A stretch of 64,000 nucleotides of DNA from Prostheceraeus crozeri (GCA_907163375.1 CAJQUW010006861.1:21117-85116); one strand, 5' to 3'. Shown: positions 11,868 through 22,139, numbered from the stretch's first letter. Notes: a model not told the origin generated them from the letters alone. Translations and numbers: made by a program.

Positions 11868-12838
11868 ATGGTAAGTCGGAGCCTTCCTTCCTCTCTTTCC
11901 TTGAGTGTTAACTTAATAGCATCTCTTATTTTCAGGCATCTACTACATCTACTACATTTACAGGACAAGATAGTGTTCAGGCGTTACAAGGTTCTCTACA
12001 ATCAGATCGTCTTATGTTGAGGCCAGTAGAAGAGACAACAAAGGTACATAATCCTACCCCACTGCAGCGTAAATTTAGACAAGCCATGCGTTATTACGAT
12101 CATAGTATAGTATTGCAAACGGGAATGATTCCTTCCACTGAAATGAAGATATTGAACAATCAGTATGGGGACTACGCAGTCATTCCTGTGAATCCATGCA
12201 TTCGTCGCGAACTCGATATTATCGAAGAATTTGCAACATTAAATATGGACATCCCTACTCCCTTTAGCAAGGCATGGAAGGCGAGAGACGACAATGATAC
12301 TCCATATAGAAAGATGAAGGCGAGAGACGACAATGATACTCCATATAGAAAGATATAGGATGGTAAAAAGCTTTCTTTACCACTATCGCATTGGTGCTCA
12401 TACTATAAAAAGGAAGGAGATGAAGTGACACCATCAAATGTGAAGACCTCGCAGAAGGCACTTGGAATATTGGTTTTCCTATCAGTGGAATATATTATGG
12501 CTATCACCAGAACAACAAATTAGCCTCTATATCGATGCACGCTCAATCCATCCTATATATACCAAAGCAACCAGACGTTCATGACATTATTGATCAAATC
12601 CTCAACGAGAGCGGTACAAAGCGCAAGTCAGAGAAGAATGCTGTCGGTAAACGCAAGCCAAAGAAGGAGAATCAGTAGTCCTTACTTATCTCTACCTTAT
12701 CACAATTCGCTCATGTGCTTTGAGTGTCGTAGACGTGGACTTATCAGATACATTTTACTTCTTCGCTGCCATCATGTTATTTGTGTATTTTGTCCTGAAC
12801 AGCATCGATGTACTTCATCATTTTGTAATATGTTATAG
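11868..12838 (+). pseudogene. leftmost Polinton gene, function unknown, spliced start
   Basis: First gene of the + strand block. The ATG at 11868 is followed at once by a GTAAGT donor; a 65-base intron (11871-11935) ends in TTTTCAG and the next exon opens with GCATCTACT (Ala-Ser-Thr). The protein then has a Ser/Thr-rich start and a globular part with NPTPLQRKFRQAMRYYDHS and GDYAVIPVNPCIRRELDII. The far end is Cys/His-rich (CFEC, then RCHHVICVFC), which resembles a RING-type zinc site. A 39-base internal direct repeat lies near 12278-12355. I do not recognise the family. The gene is broken. Its intron matches the one at the start of the polymerase gene on the other strand (see findings). Confidence 0.55.
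11871..11935 (+). other. 65-base intron directly after the start codon
   Basis: Donor ATG|GTAAGT, acceptor TTTTCAG|GCATCT. The inner phrase CTTAATAGCATCT, a good branch-point candidate, is shared with the intron at 29111-29177 of the polymerase gene. Predicted from sequence only. Confidence 0.65.
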
Positions 12839-12899
12839 GACTCTTCATCAGATGAGTAAAAATTTGTAATTTCCTTTTTAGTCATCTATCATCATTTTT

Positions 12900-13444
12900 A
12901 TGGATTGTGAGGGTGAACCTGTACAGGAGCTCAGTGCTATTGCTATGGAAAATTGGCGTATCAAATTGTTAGTGTCTCCCATCAACATGCCAAGTGTGAT
13001 CCCAACGCTGATAGCTGGGCGAGAAAACACATCCATGGACTTAATTAGCAATACTTGCAGGACTATGGCTTTTCTAATGAATGTGCTCTTCTTATTGACT
13101 TTAAAAGATGGTTAGCAGCTTTTAATGTACGTATCTTTTGCAATGATCCTACTAAGGAGAAGAAACTATTTCCAAATCTAATCATCTATGATATTCTACT
13201 TCCACCTTGGGATAGTATAGTTAATCAACACTATCATGAAGTCACTAAACGTTTTAAGGAATTGAGTGTTCCTATTTTAAATATTCGTTGTAGTCGCTAC
13301 ATTCATAATCAATGCTTTTTTCCTCCATATCTCAACACTGCTAAAGTAATATTTGGTCATCATTGCTCTTTATATGATAGCTACCAACTGTATCTATTTT
13401 ATCTATTTTGTATATTTTATCTGTTTCAAACCCAAAATTTGTAA
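12900..13444 (+). pseudogene. Polinton gene with D-x-E motif, function unknown
   Basis: Open stretches here begin MDCEGEPVQELSAIAMENW and continue through LLIDFKRWLAAFNVRIFCND to FKELSVPILNIRCSRYI and end in aromatic-rich sequence. The opening D-C-E-G-E followed by a hydrophobic strand is like the first motif of DEDD-type 3'-5' exonucleases, and LIIYDILLPPWD could hold a second acidic motif. That reading is tentative; the safe statement is that this is a conserved-looking Polinton accessory gene of unknown role. It is broken. It follows the leftmost gene by about 60 bases in the same direction. Confidence 0.45.
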
Positions 13445-13524
13445 TGCATGCTTGTTAAAGTCGTTTAATAATATTTTTATGAAGAGATTTGTTATTTTCA
13501 TGCAACGGGTGGGATAGATGAAGG

Positions 13525-14262
13525 ATGATAATGTCTTTCTCAAATGATTGTGGAACATTAAGTTTTCATAGACAAAGCTTAAAGGGAACTATTCAAGATT
13601 ATGTGATAACTTTTCACAAAGATGAGATCAACATCAAATCAATTATTGGTGATACTAGCACTCTATTTTTGAAGTTAATGGATACGTTTTCTAATAGAAT
13701 TGTAATGGCGAGATTAGTTGCAAATGTTCATTTCAGCCATTTTGGGAAAGAGGTAGATCGTTTCTTCCACTTTGCTTCTTATTCGATGGAAGTTGTAGAT
13801 AATCCCGAAGAATTTTTTCGAAAGACATATGGGAAAAATTGCTCAACGTTTTGATGCATTTAACCATCATGGTAGCAGTTTAGTGATTGAAGCAATTTCT
13901 CATATTCACATTCAACTTTGTATAAAAGAAACTTAAAGATGCAATGGTACTTGATCGTAATACAATTGGTTTTCGAGTTGTGTCTGCTTTCTCTCGAAGT
14001 ATGTTCCTTCTGCACATGTGTATATTATTTAGAAAAGGCTAGCAAATTCATATCTTCAAAAAGACTTGCTTTAGAAGTTGTTAGCGAGAGTGAAAATATG
14101 TGCGATGTATGCAAGCGAAAGGATGGAAGTGAAAAACGCATCTTTAAGAGTTGTAAGCATACTTTCGGCCAGCGCTGTTTCATACGATACTGTACTCAAC
14201 TTTGTCAATGTAGCCACTGTGATGTAACTCATTTTGAGTGTCACTTCTGTCATAAAAGTTAG
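13525..14262 (+). pseudogene. Polinton gene ending in a RING-like zinc finger
   Basis: The first part begins MIMSFSNDCGTLSFHRQSLK and contains VMARLVANVHFSHFGKEVDRF, a globular region of unknown family. The end carries MCDVCKRKDGSEKRIF, then SCKHTFGQRCF, then CQCSHCD. This C-x2-C ... C-x-H ... C ... C-x2-C spacing is that of a RING or RING-like zinc site, which in cells usually marks ubiquitin ligases. Whether one gene or two is meant is unclear, and the gene is broken. Similar zinc-finger genes are common accessory genes of large DNA viruses, so a host-manipulation role is possible but is inference. Confidence 0.5.
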
Positions 14263-14267
14263 CACCT

Positions 14268-14663
14268 ATGCAAATGTGGAAAAATCAAGTTGTAACAATG
14301 GTTAAGAGAAAAATGGCGAAACGCAAGAGTCGAAAGTCTTCAAAATTTTCTGAGGCCATTCGACCTCTTCAACGAATGAAAGGAAATCAGCGATATAATG
14401 CTATACGACATGCTGATGATAAATTTATTCGAGAAATTGTTTCATATGTGAGAAGTTTGAGGACAAATAAATTATCACCACAACAACGAAAGCTACTTAA
14501 GCGACATACTACGAAATTGCGATTCATCTCCAATGCTAAAGTTACCCTTCAAAGTAAGAGGAAAACTCTAACACAAAAGGGCGGTTTCCTTTCAGTGTTA
14601 CTTCCGCTGTTAGCTCCTGTAGTAGGTGACCTATTGGGTAGGGTTTTTAATCCTAGGCTTTAA
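14268..14663 (+). CDS. small basic Polinton protein with glycine-flanked hydrophobic tail, core-protein-like
   Basis: 131 codons, open over its length. The first ATG (14268) or the one at 14298 (MVKRKMAKRKSRKSS) could start it; the second gives the more compact basic N terminus. The chain is very rich in Lys and Arg (KRKSRKSSK, QRKLLKRHTTKLR), as expected of a protein that binds DNA in a particle. It ends with QKGGFLSVLLPLLAPVVGD, a Gly-Gly then hydrophobic segment. That combination resembles the precursor of adenovirus core peptide pX/mu and similar small proteins of Polintons and adintoviruses; the GG could be a protease site for the adenain-like enzyme at 20702. The assignment is by pattern only. 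It lies directly ahead of the packaging ATPase. Confidence 0.6.
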   Translation: MQMWKNQVVTMVKRKMAKRKSRKSSKFSEAIRPLQRMKGNQRYNAIRHADDKFIREIVSYVRSLRTNKLSPQQRKLLKRHTTKLRFISNAKVTLQSKRKTLTQKGGFLSVLLPLLAPVVGDLLGRVFNPRL

Positions 14664-14665
14664 TT

Positions 14666-15307
14666 ATGCAAATATTGAATCCCAAAGTATTAAAATTGAT
14701 TTCAGACTTCAATGTGATAAAGCTCTGACTGCATCAGGTCCATCCCATGCAGGTAAAACTGTTTTCACTCTGAATTAGCTAGATAAAAGAAAGTTGTTTA
14801 GGGAACCTATCAATCGAGTGATTTGGTGTTATGGTATTTATCAACCGTCACTCTTTCAGGAATTGCAACGTCGTAACTTTATTCGAAATGAAGGAATTAT
14901 TCCAGTGGAAAAGATTCAGTCCAATGATGTCGTTGTATTGGATGATCTATTAAAAGAAAGCAAGAATTCTTAAGATGTTACAGATATGTTCACTCGCGCA
15001 GCACATCACAAAAGATGCTTTATAATCTATATCACGCAAAATTTGTTTCCTGATGGGAAAGAAGCCCGCACACGAAACCTGAATACACATTATTACGCTA
15101 TTTTTAAGAACCCACGAGATAGAAGTCTCTGAAATTTTAGCGCGACAAGTTGCGCCAAGAGGTTCAAAAGCCTGAATTGAAATTTTTCAAGCAGCAACTG
15201 AAAAACCACACGGTTACTTATTTATTGATTTTACACAGGAGTGTCCGGAACACTTTAGATTTCGAAGTGATATTTTGAAAGAGCCTATGATTATCTACGA
15301 ACTATGA
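14666..15307 (+). pseudogene. Polinton packaging ATPase (FtsK/HerA type)
   Basis: This is the genome-packaging ATPase of the element. In the protein frame starting MQILNPKVLKLISDF one sees a Walker A loop, GPSHAGKT, near residue 30, and a Walker B strand, VVVLDDLL, about 60 residues later. FIIYITQNLF follows where the family has its sensor strand ending in Q. About 213 codons is the usual size for Polinton packaging ATPases. Its stop overlaps the next start codon (ATGA at 15304-15307), which implies a tight gene cluster. The gene is broken. Family known: A32/FtsK-like ATPases shared by Polintons, adenovirus-like and NCLDV viruses. Confidence 0.85.
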
Positions 15308-15973
15308 GTTCTTATTCTCGCATGTTTGTTATTCCTCAGGATGAATATGTGCAATTGACTGCCATGCAACAAGTAAGACAACCTCTCGCAAATCAAATTT
15401 ATAAGAATGAATCAAATTATCAGCGAAATGCGCATATCAAAGATCCACATCGTGCTGTATTACAATCGGAAACTGTCGAAGAATTGAAAAGTTTGAAGAA
15501 TAAGATTCGTGACTCTGTTTCGACTGCTACACCTTTTATCATCTCGCGCACATGCAATGTCCCTTTTCAACAGCATTGAACCATATCTCACTGTGATTGA
15601 TAGAGGTGAAATCATTGCAGATTATAATGAAATTATTAACGCTTCACGTTATGAAGACTTGATTCAGCATGCAATACGCAGAAAGCGCCGTCAAGGCTAT
15701 GTCCCACCTGGTTGGTCTTACTTTCTTAAACTATTGAAAATGCTCAATGTTCCAAAATTTGCTTTGAATAATGAAACATTGAAAGAACTTGATTCTATTT
15801 CAGCAGTTGATGCTACTTCATCTACTTCACCGGTTAAGAGCAAAATGAAAATGCCAAGAAATTGGTTTAAGATATCACCTTCTAAATCCCCTCCCGCACC
15901 CATCAAGCAAACAAGGGGAAGAGAACGACGCAGAAGAACTCCTCCAAAGAAATACATGTTCTCAGACTATTAA
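15304..15973 (+). pseudogene. conserved Polinton gene of unknown function
   Basis: Starts MSSYSRMFVIPQDEYVQL and continues with VEELKSLKNKIRDSV. The later part has GEIIADYNEIINASRYEDLI and GYVPPGWSYFLKLLKMLNVP, and ends in a basic, Ser/Pro-rich tail (RGRERRRRTPPKKY). The layout, N-terminal stretch with MFVIP, helical middle and a GW..FL..L...NVP box, is one I associate with a gene next to the ATPase in many Polintons, with no established function. The basic tail suggests contact with DNA. Overlaps the ATPase stop by four bases. Broken. Confidence 0.5.
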
Positions 15974-15974
15974 T

Positions 15975-16178
15975 ATGAAGCAGATGTGTTGCTTACCATG
16001 TAATGAGCCGCCGGAAGTAAATGTAGCTGTAACTTGTACTTGCTGTGCCAGCTCTCACAATGAGACTCCTAAGCAATGTAAACGTAAATCCCATAAATCC
16101 TGTGGTTGCTGTAAATGCAAAAATGTAAGAAAGCGAAAACATGAGAAGAAGGAGAAAGAGTCAGTCGTCATCGGATGA
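15975..16178 (+). CDS. 67-residue cysteine-rich Polinton protein
   Basis: Open for 67 codons, starting MKQMCCLPCNEPP two bases after the previous gene. It has ten or more Cys in C-C, C-x-C and C-x2-C groups (CTCCASSH, CGCCKCKN) followed by a Lys-rich tail. It could be a small metal-binding protein, or the unexpressed run-in to the integrase, whose ATG at 16141 lies inside its end in another frame. I do not recognise a family. Confidence 0.4.
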   Translation: MKQMCCLPCNEPPEVNVAVTCTCCASSHNETPKQCKRKSHKSCGCCKCKNVRKRKHEKKEKESVVIG

Positions 16179-17231
16179 ACTTTTAAAGTCAATATATTAT
16201 GATGTAAAACATCCTGTAGGATTTGCGTCTATAAAGAAATTGTCAAAAGCAATCGGTCTTCCACACTCAAGTTAAACAATGGTTAAAGGGTCAAGCTACA
16301 TATACACACCACAAACAAGCGAAGAAGAAGTACCGGACCCGTCATTATATTGCTCATGACATTGATGAACAGTGGCAAGCAGATTTGTGTGACGTTGCCG
16401 CTATTTCAAAACATAACTCGGGACACCATTTTATCTTAACCGTAATTGATATTTTCTCGCGTTATGCGTGGGCTCAACCATTAAAAACTAAAGAGGGTGA
16501 ACGAGTAGCAAAGGCATTCCAGTCAATTTTCCAAGAGGGTCGTATTTCAAAGAGAATTCAGTCAGAGTGATCAAGGAAAAGAGTTCGAAAATCAGCATGT
16601 GGGAAGATTATTTGAGAGATATGATATTGAGCTGTTTAGTGTAAAGAGTGCTTATAAGGCTGCACTAGTTGAGCGTTTTAATCGCACATTAAGAAGTCGC
16701 TTGTGGCGACATTTCACTGCCAACTTAACATAAAATTGGACAAAGGTTCTACAAGATACGCTTTATGCCTACAATCACTGTATTCATCGTTCTATTGGAC
16801 TCAGACCAGCGGATATGAATGCTGACAACGTAGATAGAGTGCGTGAAACATTCCAACGCAAGCGTAATAATGCAAAAAGTGATGTGATAATAGGTGATAA
16901 AGTTCGCATATCAAAAGTAAAGAGTGTTTTTGCCAAAGGTTATCTTCCGAATTGGACAGAAGAAATTTTCACAGTTTCAGGTATCAATAAAAACGACTCC
17001 CCAACAACTTACAAGTTGAAAGATTACGATAATGAAGAAATTGAGGGTAGCTTTTATCGCGATGAGATTGAGTTGGTCACTCAAAGTAAAACATATTTAG
17101 TAGAGCAAATCATTCGAAGTAAGTAACGACAAGGTGAAGAATGGTGTCTTGTTAAATGGGTCGGTTATCCTTCAAGTATGAACTCTTGGATGCGTCGTGC
17201 AGACATCTTTCATCTACGCGGTCGTCAGTGA
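16141..17231 (+). pseudogene. Polinton integrase (rve type) with chromodomain
   Basis: This enzyme inserts the element and is related to retroviral integrases. In order one sees an N-terminal Arg/Ser-rich start (MRRRRKSQSSSDELL) and a small DNA-binding region (ASIKKLSKAIGLP). The RNase H-like core follows, with DIDEQWQADLCDVAA (first catalytic Asp) and later KSAYKAALVERFNRTL, which carries the catalytic Glu. Then comes an SH3-like region (GDKVRISKVKSVFAKGY). Last is a chromodomain with the tail EWCLVKWVGYPSSMNSWM. The chromodomain is typical of Polinton and chromovirus integrases and would steer insertion to marked histones. The gene is broken. The 6-bp target duplication fits this enzyme. 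Confidence 0.9.
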
Positions 17232-17271
17232 TATATGCAAAGATATAACTTGTAATGTCAAGGTCTAAGTT

Positions 17272-17684
17272 ATGAATCCGACTGCATCGTTTTATTCACG
17301 CCCCTCACGCAATTTACAGTGGCACCCGCCGTCAACGTGGAGGCAGCATATTTGGTGCACTGAAATCTGTTGTAGCACCTCTCTTATCTACTGTCGGAAG
17401 ATCTTTAAAACGAACTTTTTTCAATAATGCTGTTGGCTTTGCTGGTGATGTTGTTAATGATTTTACCAGTGGTAAAAATGTAAAGAGTACTTTACTAAAT
17501 CGTGGGAAGGAACGCGGTTTAGGAGCATTACAGCAAACTTTTAATGCTACTCAACAAAAGAAAGCACCTAAACGAATGAATGTTAGAAGAAAAAGAAAAC
17601 AGGGCGGAGGTGGTAAGAAGCGAGCTTCGAACAAACTAAGAAAAGGCATTCACGCAAACGTCGCGTGCGCTGTAATCTTTCATG
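17272..17684 (+). pseudogene. Polinton minor virion protein, pVI/pX-like
   Basis: About 137 codons between the integrase and the major capsid gene. The core reads RRQRGGSIFGALKSVVAPLL, then GFAGDVVNDFTSGKNVKSTL, then a basic tail (RKRKQGGGGKKRASNKLR). A GG followed by an amphipathic helix and the GDVVNDFTSGKNVK box is common in Polintons at this position; the helix resembles the membrane-active one of adenovirus protein VI, and the GG could be an adenain site. Function is inferred from position and pattern. The gene is broken. Confidence 0.55.
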
Positions 17685-17795
17685 ACGTGCTAAATGACGA
17701 CGCTGTCATAACTTATAATCATGGAGTGCAAAACTTCAGGCTTTTGTTTGTTTGATCAACAAGCAATACAAACAATTCTTAGTTCAAGTATTGTA

Positions 17796-19505
17796 CAGGG
17801 TGTCCCACAATTCCGGCCAAATTTAAAATGAATTTTACGCTAACTGAAATTCGTCTATTCTACTCTCAATCATGTTTTTTATTGAGTACTATGAATGGGG
17901 TTTTGTAATCATCCATTTTTATTTAGCTACGGTCAGTATCTAAAACTCGGAGCAATCTTCAAAGACAACATAAAAAATGTACTATAATTTCTCCGTATAA
18001 ATACGTAACCCATGTTTTCCTCCATTTTATCACTAAACAATTAAAAGAATTATCATTTACATTTTATTCTTTCTCGTTACATGCGAACGTGTGATTTCTA
18101 GTTGTCATTTCTACTGAGAGGATAAGTCAGATGTCTATGCTTTTGTGTGAATTGTGCTTAATAACATGATCGAATTCAAATCAGTCTTAATGACAACATT
18201 ATCATTTGCGATGGAATTGCAAGACAAGATTGACGTTGTTCGTTTTTACTTCTCGGCATCATGCAGTGCCACAGCCGCGTTTACGATTGTTTAAAAAGGA
18301 GTGCAATCTTCGTAATGACCCGTTTGATACCAGGAGAATACAAAGAATTGTGAATCGCTTTCTGGAAACCGGCTCGGTGGCTGACCGTGCACGTAGTGGA
18401 AGACCTGGTCCATCTGAAGAGGCGATTGAAGCTGTGGACACGGCCAGGGAAAGGATTCAAAATTCTGCATCTCTTGGAAACTCATCGACACGAAGGATTT
18501 CCAATGAAGTTGGCATTCCGAAAACAACGGTTCACCGTGTTCTCAGAAGAAAACTGAATTTGTATCCATACAAAATGCACTGTGGTCAAGCTCTTTCACA
18601 AGAACAACAGGAAAGGAGATGCAGTTTGCGGAGTGGCTTTTAGATAACGATTGACATTTGGAGGACATTATTTGGATTGACGAGGCCCACTTCGAGTTGC
18701 ATGGTAGTGTCAATCGCCATAATTGTATCATATGGGGTTCTCAGAGGCCTGACCATGTCATCGAGGAACCACTTCATTCTGCCAGAGTGACAGTTTGGAT
18801 GGGGTTTTCAGGAATTTTGCGGTTGAGACCATTCTTCTTCGCCGATACCGTGACAGGTCTGCGATATCGCGACATGCTTCGTGATCACGTTTGGCCTCAA
18901 ATTGTTGCAAAGCGCAAGAAAACCTCCGCAATCTTCATGCAAGACGGTGCTCCACCACATGTCAAGACTGAGGTGGTGGATCTTCTTCGGAACACGTTTG
19001 GTGAGAGCCGTGTTATCAGTCGCGGCTTCAAGAATTTCTGGCCTGCAAATTCTCCGTACCTCAATCCCCTGGACTTTTATCTTTGGGGTCGATTGCGTGA
19101 CGATGTCTACTCACAGGGGACACCATCCAACAAAGACGAATTGAAAGAAAGGATCGAAAACGCCATCAAGTCCATCACACAGGAAGAACTTCTTTCTGCT
19201 GTGTGTGGTGTCTTGGACAGATGTCTGTTGCTGCGTGAAACTGGTGGTGGACAATGTTTAATGTTTAGTGATAAAATGGAGGAAAACATGGGTTACATAT
19301 TTATATGGAGAAATTATAGTACATTTTTTATGTTGTCTTTGAAGATTGCTCCGAGTTTTAGATACTGACCGTAGCTAAATAAAAATGGATGATTACAAAA
19401 CCCCATTCATAGTACTCAATAAAAAACATGATTGAGAGTAGAATAGACGAATTTCAGTTAGCGTAAAATTCATTTTAAATTTGGCCGGAATTGTGGTACA
19501 CCCTG
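17796..19505 (+). mobile_element. Tc1/mariner-superfamily element inserted in the capsid gene
   Basis: 1,710 bases flanked by TA on both sides (17794-17795, 19506-19507). The ends are CAGGGTGTCCCACAATTCCGG and its near-perfect inverse. The inverted repeats are unusually long, about 243 bases (17796-18040 and 19263-19505), and by eye differ at only about three positions, so the insertion is recent compared with the Polinton. It carries one transposase gene reading rightwards (18211-19368), which is broken, so this copy cannot move by itself but could be moved in trans. Confidence 0.95.
18211..19368 (+). pseudogene. Tc1/mariner transposase, inactivated
   Basis: Cut-and-paste transposase. The ATG at 18211 gives MELQDKIDVVRFYFSASCSA. 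A frameshift near 18290 moves to LFKKECNLRNDPFDTRRIQR (helix-turn-helix), and RSGRPGPSE is the GRPR-like hook between the two DNA-binding parts. A second frameshift near 18610 restores the first frame, where one stop lies near 18650. The catalytic domain then reads through: IIWIDEAHFEL (first Asp), AIFMQDGAPPH (second Asp) and NSPYLNPLDFYLWG (third Asp). The second to third Asp spacing is about 42 residues, nearest to the DD41D-like branch, and the Y in SPYLNP replaces the usual D. The C terminus runs about 100 bases into the right inverted repeat. Confidence 0.9.
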
Positions 19506-20701
19506 TAGATTATCATCCTCGTACAGCTGAGAATACTGGTCATAATGAATTTGTTATTCCTGGCGCTAGCGATGATTACATTGATTTGAGTTATGCGATG
19601 GTTGACGTGAGGTTTAGAATTCAACAAGAAGATGGAACTAAAATTGAAGATGCACATAAAGTTGGTCTGAACAATTTACCGCTGGCTACATTATTTCGCG
19701 ATATTTCTCTAACTTTTGGAGAGCAACAGGTGGAAGATGGTCAAAGCGATTATCCCTATAAATCATATTTGAATGCTCTATCACAGTTTCATCCAGCAGC
19801 TCAAAACAGTCATGTGGAAGCAATGGGTTGGTATAGAGATCAAGCAGTACTATTTGATAGTGAGACAAACACTGGTTTTGTAAAGCGATCTGCTTTGATT
19901 AAAGATAGTAAAGTATGTCAGCTATATGGTCCACTTAATTTAGACTTCTTCAGACAATCAAAATTTTTACTCTGTAATACCAGTATGCGGCTCAAACTTA
20001 CATTGAATAAGCCTGAATTTTTGTTGAATGCATTTGCTTCAGTTGTGAAATTTAAAATTCATTTGGAAGATATTACAGTATACATTCGTCGAGTGGTGGC
20101 TAATCCAAGTGTAATTAGAGGACATGCTGAGGGTCTTAACCGCCAAAATGCCATTTACCATTCAACATACAAAGCTTCTCACATTTACTATTCCTAAAGA
20201 TCAAAAGAGTTTTATGAAAGATGGTCTTTTTCCATCGGAAGCGCCAAAGCTCCTCATGGTAGCAATGGTTGAAAATGATGCATTCAATGGTAATGTCAAG
20301 AAGAATCCTTTCAACTTCAAACACAACAATTTAAGTGAAATTGCTTTGCGTGTAAATGGTGTTAGTCATCCTAGTTCACCCTATAAACCAGATTTTACTT
20401 ATCAATTTCTGCGTAGTTATGTTGATTACATGAATGTCTTTGGCTTTTACAACACAGACGATACCAACGGACTCACACTGAAAGAGTTTAAAAATGGATA
20501 TACTATTTATGCATTTGATTTGACTGCCGACAGCGATATTAGTGCACCTTATCGTCAAGCTAACGTTCCTCATAATATTCACTTGGATCTGGAGTTCAGA
20601 ACAACGCTAACGGAGACGATCAATGTATTAATTTATGCAGTTTTTGATTCAAGCATTGAAATAACTAAGTATCGTGACGTGATTCTTTTCTATAATTGCT
20701 A

Positions 20702-21162
20702 ATGAGTTGGTTGAATGCTGACGATATAAAGACTAAAGTGCTGTGTAATGCAGATGAAGCTACGTTGAAAGCTTTTGATAATGTCTATTCGCTAGATACC
20801 TTACCGACTACTGTAAAACAGTATCCCATCTTTATCGTATTGAACACTCATTCACAAAATTTAGAAGGTGAACATCGGAAAGCTATCTTTTTGGAAAAGA
20901 CAGACGTGGTGAACTATTTGACTCTTTTGCTCAACCTCCGAATATACCAACACAACAGTGGTTGAGAAAGCATACTCGTCAATATCAACGAAATGAGCGC
21001 ATACTGCAACATCCACTTTCATCAACTTGTGGTGCTTTCGTATTGTACTTCATTTTAAAACGTTTACATATACACCAATTTAAATCTGTTATTCAAAAGT
21101 TTTCATGTAACCCATCTTTTAATGAAAAGATGATGTGTATGTTCTATAATGATTTGAAATAA
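20702..21162 (+). pseudogene. Polinton maturation protease (adenain/Ulp1-type cysteine protease)
   Basis: Processes virion precursor proteins. It starts MSWLNADDIKTKVLCNADE, sharing bases with the capsid gene stop. The strand YPIFIVLNTHSQNLEGEH carries the region of the catalytic His. A stretch with the pattern of the catalytic acidic residue follows (ELFDSFAQPPNIPT). The end has ILQHPLSSTCGAFVLYFILKR, where Q (oxyanion hole) and TCGAF (catalytic Cys) match the C5/C48 peptidase pattern. About 150 codons is the usual Polinton size. Candidate GG-containing substrates lie in the same element (14268 and 17272 genes). The gene is broken. Confidence 0.85.
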
Positions 21163-21407
21163 AAAGCATCATGTTGGAATAAAAATTGTTTTTATTTTAC
21201 AATCCGTTGGTTATGTACATACTCGATTAGATAGTCTAGTATCGTATCTGCTTGCATTTCAGATTTCAGTCAAGTAATGATAACTTTACTATTATGAAGG
21301 ATTGCAACATGTACAGGTAACCAGCAGCTAATGAGAGCCGCGGGAAAAGTTCTTGTTCATAACACAAATTGAAACTGCTGGTGTGGATCTTTAAAAACGA
21401 TGCATTT

Positions 21408-22115
21408 TCACTGAATTGAGTAGAGATCACCATGTTGTCCAGTCAGATTCGACATCACACACTTCCCCCTCTTCCATATCCGTCGTAGTAGTTTCTGCAG
21501 CTCTAAGCGCATTAACCGCGCTGATGAATGAGAAAGGGCGCCGAGAATCTGAACAGTTCCATTTGGGAAGAGTTGAAGATTCCGTAAATTGCTCATCTTC
21601 ACCACTAACATTTGCGGTCGACCCGGATAATACTTGCTGTTTGGAATTTGTTGATGTAATTTTGCGAGATCGATTTTCGTGTAGAGTCTGCGTCGGAGAA
21701 TGTTGACGATGGTGTAGCGATGACGTTTCATAATGAAGAAATGAGTAAATAGAGCGATGTATCTTTTATACTTTTCCCAACTGCCTTGATGAAATGTGAA
21801 GTAGGTAGAAAGTTGTGAATGATAGATTTGAATTCGCTGTTTGTTGAGTCCATGGATGGAGAGATGAGAATGATAGATTTGAATTTCATTTCTGTGATGT
21901 TGAAGCCAAACTTGATTACCCAAGGAGATGAATTTCAACGTTTTGAAATATTCCAAATCCCTCATGATATCATTAAGATTGAAAAATTGTCGCCATGTTA
22001 ATGTAATTCCTTTCGATGTATTTCCATAAGAATTCTTGAAATGAACGTTTCCATCGCGATCAACTTTAATATATTGTAGAGAGTCCAAACTCCAAGTCTT
22101 CATGATGTTATGCAA
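21408..22115 (-). CDS. Polinton protein with PC4-like and TBP-like regions
   Basis: 235 codons, open throughout, the only minus-strand gene in the left half of the element. Residues about 13-48 (SLQYIKVDRDGNVHFKNSYG, then KGITLTWRQFFNLNDIMRDL) resemble the fold pattern of the PC4 single-strand-binding coactivator. Residues 142-205 read like one lobe of the TATA-binding protein: TIVNILRRR, then KIDLAKLHQQIPNSKYYPGR, VVKMSNLRNLQLFPNGTVQI, and LGALSHSSARLM, matching the TBP pattern DLK..A....N.EY.P.R...V......LIFSSGK...TGA.S. A duplicated phrase (IQIYHSHLS/IQIYHSQLS) sits near residue 85. Only one lobe is seen, where host TBP has two. A role in directing late transcription is inference; both matches are by eye. 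Confidence 0.6.
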   Translation of the reverse strand: MHNIMKTWSLDSLQYIKVDRDGNVHFKNSYGNTSKGITLTWRQFFNLNDIMRDLEYFKTLKFISLGNQVWLQHHRNEIQIYHSHLSIHGLNKQRIQIYHSQLSTYFTFHQGSWEKYKRYIALFTHFFIMKRHRYTIVNILRRRLYTKIDLAKLHQQIPNSKYYPGRPQMLVVKMSNLRNLQLFPNGTVQILGALSHSSARLMRLELQKLLRRIWKRGKCVMSNLTGQHGDLYSIQ

Positions 22116-22139
22116 ATTGGTAATGTATAGATTACCGAA

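Larger units (their letters stand above)
17721..20702 (+). pseudogene. Polinton major capsid protein (double jelly-roll), split by a transposon
   Basis: This encodes the major capsid protein that would form the hexagonal lattice of a particle. It begins MECKTSGFCLFDQQAIQ at 17721 and is cut after about 25 codons by the Tc1/mariner element at 17796-19505. Beyond it the family pattern is clear: GASDDYIDLSYAMVDVRF, YPYKSYLNAL, YGPLNLDFF, then KNPFNFKHNNLSEIALRVNG, FKNGYTIYAFDLT and a closing NVLIYAVFDSSIEITKYRDV. These match the metazoan family named after worm F54H12.2, shown by others to be a double jelly-roll capsid protein. Its stop overlaps the protease start (TAATG). The gene is broken beyond the insertion. 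Confidence 0.9.
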
